Source: Paenibacillaceae bacterium (GTDB lineage: Bacteria > Bacillota > Bacilli > Paenibacillales > NBRC-103111). From it: 44,966 nt of DNA. A program made the translations under genes and the position numbers. The stretch's first letter is position 1. Each line of letters opens with the position of its first letter. The notes under the pieces are model-generated. The model had not been told where the DNA came from. It saw only the letters and a program-made list of their open reading frames with translations, and did not search any database. Positions 40,039 through 44,966 of the stretch are shown here, piece by piece. The DNA lies in assembly GCA_029256185.1 (NCBI GenBank), contig JAQSYI010000058.1:1-44966 (forward strand), given 5' to 3'.

Positions 40039-42600
40039 ATGAAAAGTGAATTATTCAGCAAGCGTTTCTTGCGTTCCTTTATTCGAAAGAAGGGCAAGGC
40101 CGCCGTGTGTCTATGGCTTGCACTGCTGCTGCTCGCAACAGGAGTTCCTTTTGCGCCAGGGCCGATTGGCCTGCCAACCAAGGCCCATGCGGACACCAGT
40201 CTGCGGATGGAGCCCAACCGGATCAATTTGGCCGAAAACGAGAAGACCAGCGTGATCTTCTCCTTCAACGCTGCGGATGATGGGGATACCAGCCACCCGA
40301 CGAGGATAAGTCTGTGTGAAGTGAATCCGGTGGGGGGCTTCCCCATAGAGAAGGCGCTGCTTCACGAAGAGGATTATCCGGTGAAGGATGGGAACGGCAA
40401 CTACATCGAGCACCGGTTTGAATGGGACGGAACCGTTAATGGCGTTGCCCAGGAAGGCCGCCAGCTGGTTTGCGTGAATCCGGGAGGCTTTGATCATGGG
40501 GGCACCTTTTACGGGTATATGGCATCGGTGGATGTATATCTGTCGGAGCAGCCCCAGCCTCCCACAAGCCTGAAGCTGGAGAACAGCTCCTCCGGAGGCG
40601 GTGTACTTGTGCGCGGGATTGCGGAGCCTGGAACGGATGTGACCGTAGAGGTCTGGAATCCGGCGGGAGAAACGGCGGCCACGCTTGCAGAAATTCCCGT
40701 TGCCGCTACGGGGCAGTGGAACACTTCCCTTTCCCTTGCTTCCAATGAAATATCGCGGATTGCCGCATACGCCAGCCGGGAGGGGCAGAAGTCGGCTTAC
40801 TCCGAGATAACCCGGGCCCTTAGCTATCATGTGCCTGCCGGATCAATCACCTGGGAGAATGCAGCAGGCTATTACTACAAAGCCGATACAGCAGACACCC
40901 TGGCACGTGAGGCCAGAAAGCTGGCTGCCGACAACGGTTCTACGGCTAATCCCGCCAGCGCCATTCCAGCCGGAACCCGGCTTCTTGTGAAGGAGCCCCT
41001 TGCCGCTGGCGGGCTGAACGCGTCCGATGCTGCCCAGTTTACTGCAGAGGCAGTCTCCAGGCGCAGCATTGCGCCACGGCCTGGAGGAGGCGCTGGTCCA
41101 GTGGACCCCGCGACAGGCAGCTTCGTGTTTGACATGAGCAATCTGTCTCTTCAGGGGCTGCCGGTCTTATCCTTCGCGGTTTCGTATAACAGCCGGGATT
41201 CTTACGCAGGCGCCTTGGGAGCAGGCTGGCGTCATTCCTTCGATTGGCGCATTACGCCGGGAGAGGACGGCAAGGTGCTGGTTTCTATGCCTGACGGAGC
41301 TGTCTATGAATATGTCCCGCTGACAGGCGGCGGTTATCTGGCCCCCAAGGGCATGACACTGGAATTGTCCCGTGCCGGAGGCTCCTATCTGCTGGCTTAC
41401 CCTGACGGCAGCAGCTATACGTTCAGCTCCGCTGGAGTTCCTGTACATTTTGCCGATGCCAACGGGAATGGCATTGCGCTCACTTATGAGGGGAATCTTC
41501 TGACACAAGCAACAGCGGGAGGCGCTTCTCTGCGGCTGGAATATGAGGGAGGCCATCTGGTTGCGGTGCAGGACCAGACCAATCGTGCGGTAAATTATGT
41601 GTACGATGCTGACGGGCACCTGACAGGAATGGAGCTGCCCGATGGGGCGTATTATGGCTTCACCTATGACGCGGACGGCAGGATAAGCGGAGTGACCAAG
41701 CCGGAGAGTCGGACCTCCACATCGATCGCCTATGATAATAAGGGCCGGGTCACCTCCTATACAGATGAATATGGCGCCCGGACAGAGGCTGTATATAAGG
41801 AACTGGAAGGGGACGACGGCGGCGATGATGGCGGCGAAAGCGGAAGCGGGGACACCACCATCGGTGCGGCCAACAGCCGGGACATCGCCGAATCGGATAA
41901 GGTGCTGCTGTCGGGCACCATGGGAAATATTCGGAATGCGCCTGCTTACATACAGGTCGAGGGGCTGAAGGAAGCCATTACGCCTTACATGAGTCAGCAA
42001 AAAGCCGGAATCGAAACAAAGCTGGCAGGCTACGAGGCCACTGCTGTATCCGGCGGCAGCAGTATAGCCAGCATTCAGCAGGCGATTGCAGCCTCAGGTC
42101 CTCAAGCAACGGCAGTCGTCCATGCAGGCGGGTTAAATCTGGAGGAAAGCACCACCTTCGGCAGTCCCAGTAAGCCGGTGGTGCTGATCGTTGACGGGAT
42201 CAATACGAATCAGCCGTTGCAGATCACCCTGTACGGCACCCTGATTATCAAGGGAAGTCTCAACGCCAATACCAAGCTGTCTGTCGCAGCGCACAAAACA
42301 GCTGCAACGGACGGGAATCTATGGGTGACGGGGCCTGTTCATCTGAACAACGACTCCGCACTCCAAATCGACAACCAGCTGTATGCAGGAACACTTACCT
42401 ACAACAATGGATTGCTGGATATAACAGCTGACCGTGTGCTGGTAGACGGCAATTTGAACATCAATACCAAGGTGGACATGAACATCAAGAAGGAAATTGC
42501 AGTGGGTGAGATTGTTTCCAACAACCAGGAGGCAAACCTGAATGTGGAGCAAGGAGATCTGTTCGTTCGGGAGCAGGTCAGCGTCAACAATCATTTCTAG
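40039..42600 (+). CDS. YD-repeat (RHS-like) secreted protein, N-terminal part before a frameshift
   Basis: The first 853 codons of a giant wall or secreted protein. After a signal peptide (about residues 22-52, ending TKAHADTS) come a FlgD-like Ig region (EPNRINLAENEKTSVIFSFN), a second Ig-like domain, then a DUF6531-like start of the RHS shell (GPVDPATGSFVFDMSNLSL) and YD repeats (YEYVPLTGGGY, YVYDADGHLTGMELPDG). At about residue 595 an acidic Gly/Asp hinge opens a non-YD domain of about 250 residues rich in Asn and Val (NLEESTTFGSPSKPVVLIVD, TLIIKGSLNANTKL), probably a beta solenoid. It stops at TAG 42598 in NNHF. GGGAGG is seven bases before ATG 40039. The 104-base gap to the SLH gene has no clear terminator, so c-di-GMP control could extend here. 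Confidence 0.85.
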   Translation: MKSELFSKRFLRSFIRKKGKAAVCLWLALLLLATGVPFAPGPIGLPTKAHADTSLRMEPNRINLAENEKTSVIFSFNAADDGDTSHPTRISLCEVNPVGGFPIEKALLHEEDYPVKDGNGNYIEHRFEWDGTVNGVAQEGRQLVCVNPGGFDHGGTFYGYMASVDVYLSEQPQPPTSLKLENSSSGGGVLVRGIAEPGTDVTVEVWNPAGETAATLAEIPVAATGQWNTSLSLASNEISRIAAYASREGQKSAYSEITRALSYHVPAGSITWENAAGYYYKADTADTLAREARKLAADNGSTANPASAIPAGTRLLVKEPLAAGGLNASDAAQFTAEAVSRRSIAPRPGGGAGPVDPATGSFVFDMSNLSLQGLPVLSFAVSYNSRDSYAGALGAGWRHSFDWRITPGEDGKVLVSMPDGAVYEYVPLTGGGYLAPKGMTLELSRAGGSYLLAYPDGSSYTFSSAGVPVHFADANGNGIALTYEGNLLTQATAGGASLRLEYEGGHLVAVQDQTNRAVNYVYDADGHLTGMELPDGAYYGFTYDADGRISGVTKPESRTSTSIAYDNKGRVTSYTDEYGARTEAVYKELEGDDGGDDGGESGSGDTTIGAANSRDIAESDKVLLSGTMGNIRNAPAYIQVEGLKEAITPYMSQQKAGIETKLAGYEATAVSGGSSIASIQQAIAASGPQATAVVHAGGLNLEESTTFGSPSKPVVLIVDGINTNQPLQITLYGTLIIKGSLNANTKLSVAAHKTAATDGNLWVTGPVHLNNDSALQIDNQLYAGTLTYNNGLLDITADRVLVDGNLNINTKVDMNIKKEIAVGEIVSNNQEANLNVEQGDLFVREQVSVNNHF

Positions 42601-44966
42601 CCGTGAATACGGGCGGTTTGTTCGCCGTGGGCGGCAATTTCACGCCGAATCAGCGGCCTCTTGTCCGAACCGGCATCGGCAGCGGACATACGCTTTTGAA
42701 ATATAAGGTTGCTGCAGTGGCGGTGAATCCTGCCAAGGGCAGAGTCGGGATTTTAACGGCTTCTGTGGGGGAGACGGCAAGTGTGACGGAGAAAAGGGGC
42801 GTTACTGCCTTAACCGATGCTTTGAACAGGACCCGTGAATATGAATTCGACTACCGCTACAATCTGACGCAAATACGGGATGCGGCGGGCTCGTCCTGGT
42901 CCTATGCCTACGACGGGAACGATTATCCGCTCCGGTATGTCGATGCTGAGGGACATGAAACCCGCTATGCCTATGACGAAAAAGGGCAGCTTTTGCAATC
43001 CGTCGACGCGCTGGGAGGGGCCGTAACCCGGATTACCAACCGCTTCGGCAAACCGCTGCGTATCCAGGATGCCTTAGGGGCATCAACAGAGATAACCTAC
43101 GATAGCCATGGCAATGTGAAGACGGTGACCAGTCCCTTGGGCCATACGGTACAGGTGGACTACAATGCCCAAGGCGTGCCCGTCCGCACGGAGAATGGAG
43201 AAGGTGGAGTAACGGTAAGGACAGTAGATCCTGTGACGGGACTGCCTGGCACCATACAGAACCCAGAGAACCATGTGACAGCGTACCTAAGAGATGAACT
43301 GAACCGGATCAAAACCGTCTCGGACAGTATCGGCATCATCAGCACCATCAGCTATGACGGAAGAGACCGGACAACAGCCGTCCAGAATGCGGAGGGCAAG
43401 CTCAGAGAGTCCGAATATGACCGCCTGGGACGGCTCATTTCGTCCACGAATGAGAGCGGCGCCGTGACCAGGATCGCTTATGACGATACCCCGGGCGCAG
43501 AAGTGATCCGGACGGAAACGGTGACAGATAGCGAGGGCAATCGCACGATTCAGGAATACGGCAAGCTGAATTTGCTCCTGCGGCAGACGGACGCCCGTGG
43601 AAAAATCACCCATTATCGCTATAACAGTCAGAATTGGCTTGAGCAAGTGACCGATGCGGCGGGTTCTGTCACCAAATACGAATATAACCGGAATGGGCAG
43701 ATCGCCAAGCAGACGGATCCCAAGGGCGGAGCAACCTTCTACACCTACGATGAACGCAATCTCCTGGTCCAGGTAAAAGCGGCGGATGGGGGAATCACTG
43801 CGTACGAGTACAATGCCAATGGGCAGATCGTCTTCGAAACCGATGCGCTGAACCAGCGTACCCGCTACCAGTATGACGCTGACGGACGAGTCACCCAAAA
43901 GATCGATGCGCTGAACCAGACCACCGCCTATACCTATGACAAGGACGGCAGGCTGACTCATACGAAGATGCCCAACGGACAAACCTGGAGAACCCTGTAC
44001 GATAAATCCGGGCGGGTTATCGGGACCGAGGACCCTAAGGGTGGGAAAACCATGATCCAGCGGGATAACCGGGGACGGGCAACCACGTATCAGGACGAGG
44101 AAACGAATGTATGGACGTATGCTTATAACAATCTGAACCGGATCATGAGCATGACCGATCCGAATCAGCAAGTGACCCGCTTCGATTATGACGAGGCAGG
44201 CCGGATCAAGCAGGTGACCGATGCCCTGCAGCAGCAGACCTCCTATGCCTATGACAGTCTGGGCCAACTGACCGAGGTGTTGAACGCTAAATCCGAGCGT
44301 ACCTCCTACACCTATGATCCTGTGGGTCATCTGGAGACGAAGACCGATGGCAACGGACATACGACGACCTATGCCTATAACGATCAGAACCTGGTGGCAC
44401 AGCGGATCAGTCCGCTGCAAGAGGCAACGGCATGGTCCTATGATGCCAATGGCAATCTGGTGACCCAAACGGCAGGAGACGGCACCCTGACAAGCTTCGA
44501 CTATGACCCGATGAACCGGCTGGTGAAACGCCTGGAAGCAGACGGTGAAACCGTGGACTATGCGTATGACCTGCTGGGCCAGCGTACCGGCATGACAGAC
44601 AACACCGGCACCACGACCTATGGCTACGATGCTCTGAGCAGGCTGACCAAGGTGGTTACGCCTGACCAGGAGCTCCGCTATGAATGGACGGCCAACGGCC
44701 AGAAGGCCCGGATTCTGTACCCGGATCTGCGGGCCGTGGAGTATGCCTACGATGAGAAAGACCAACTGACCGGAGTAACGGAAATTCAAGGAGCGACGAC
44801 ACGACGGACCACTGTCTATGCGTATGACAAGCGTGGTGCAGTGACAAGCCGGACCAACCCGGATGGGACCGCAAGCCGGTATGAGTATGATGCTGTGGGT
44901 CAGGTACTGGGGATCACCCATACGGCGGCGGGAGGCACGCTGTTGGAGCAGCTGGCGTACGAATAT
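42601..44966 (+). pseudogene. Continuation of the YD-repeat protein in the next frame, open to the window end
   Basis: From about 42597 one frame stays open to base 44966, about 788 codons, reading LAVNTGGLFAVGGNFTPN and then dense YD repeats (YEFDYRYNLTQIRDAAGSSW, TRYAYDEKGQLLQSVD, TSYAYDSLGQLTEV). It follows directly in sense from the NNHF end of the upstream frame; one extra base in CATTTC at 42592-42597 would join both into a protein of more than 1640 residues. There is no SD or likely start codon near 42600, so it is probably not a separate gene. The C-terminal end, where such proteins may carry a toxin or anchor, lies outside the window. The long opposite-strand frame over 43287-44921 is only the antisense image of these repeats. 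Confidence 0.85.

Noticed and set aside
43287..44921. 544-codon minus-strand frame opposite the YD repeats
   Set aside because: It is the antisense image of the biased repeat coding; the plus strand has an uninterrupted YD-repeat frame over the same bases.

Overview
The window is about 45 kb of chromosome from an endospore-forming, low-to-mid GC Gram-positive bacterium, most likely Paenibacillus or a close relative. The reasons are the order rny-ymdB-spoVS ... miaB-ricA, which is a Bacillales block, the LplB/LplC/AraC-type sugar operon with a membrane-bound YesN-like regulator, an SLH-domain surface protein and a large YD-repeat (RHS-like) wall protein. No tRNA, rRNA, IS element or CRISPR array was seen.

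Layout. 1-9.8 kb is the conserved core: RNase Y (5' end cut by the window), a three-copy hairpin repeat, YmdB with an apparent ATT start, SpoVS behind a good SigH-type promoter, an M19 dipeptidase, the 2-oxoacid:ferredoxin oxidoreductase pair KorA/KorB, a PduL-type phosphotransacylase, MiaB, and RicA (YmcA), the partner of RNase Y. 9.8-14.1 kb holds a sugar-phosphate isomerase-like TIM barrel, a Gfo/Idh/MocA dehydrogenase on the opposite strand, an orphan sdpR-sdpI pair and a membrane-anchored TPR protein.

14.2-26.6 kb is an accessory carbohydrate locus. It begins with a minisatellite, then has two permeases, a GH31 glycosidase, a solute-binding lipoprotein, a two-TM AraC regulator and a secreted F5/8C plus beta-helix protein. 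Two gap-free alignable 81-nt elements lie in front of the permease genes and of the binding-protein gene; they are the best candidate here for an undescribed regulatory RNA or operator. A two-component system and an NlpC/P60 hydrolase with a repeat-built leader follow (26.7-29.7 kb).

30-37 kb has a class V aminotransferase, a frameshifted PQQ-type sugar dehydrogenase, and a nitrosative-stress/redox island: a Crp/Fnr regulator divergent from a His-rich ferredoxin-domain protein, followed by hydroxylamine reductase (Hcp) and a small ferredoxin. A perfect CGGTAAC-N4-GTTACCG palindrome sits near -41.5 of the inferred ferredoxin promoter. 36.9-37.5 kb is a gene-free GC-rich repeat island. From 37.6 kb a c-di-GMP-I (GEMM) riboswitch with terminator precedes an SLH-anchored beta-propeller protein and a giant YD-repeat protein. 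The latter is interrupted by an apparent 1-nt deletion at about 42595 and runs off the window end.

All calls come from reading sequence by eye; no database search or folding program was run.
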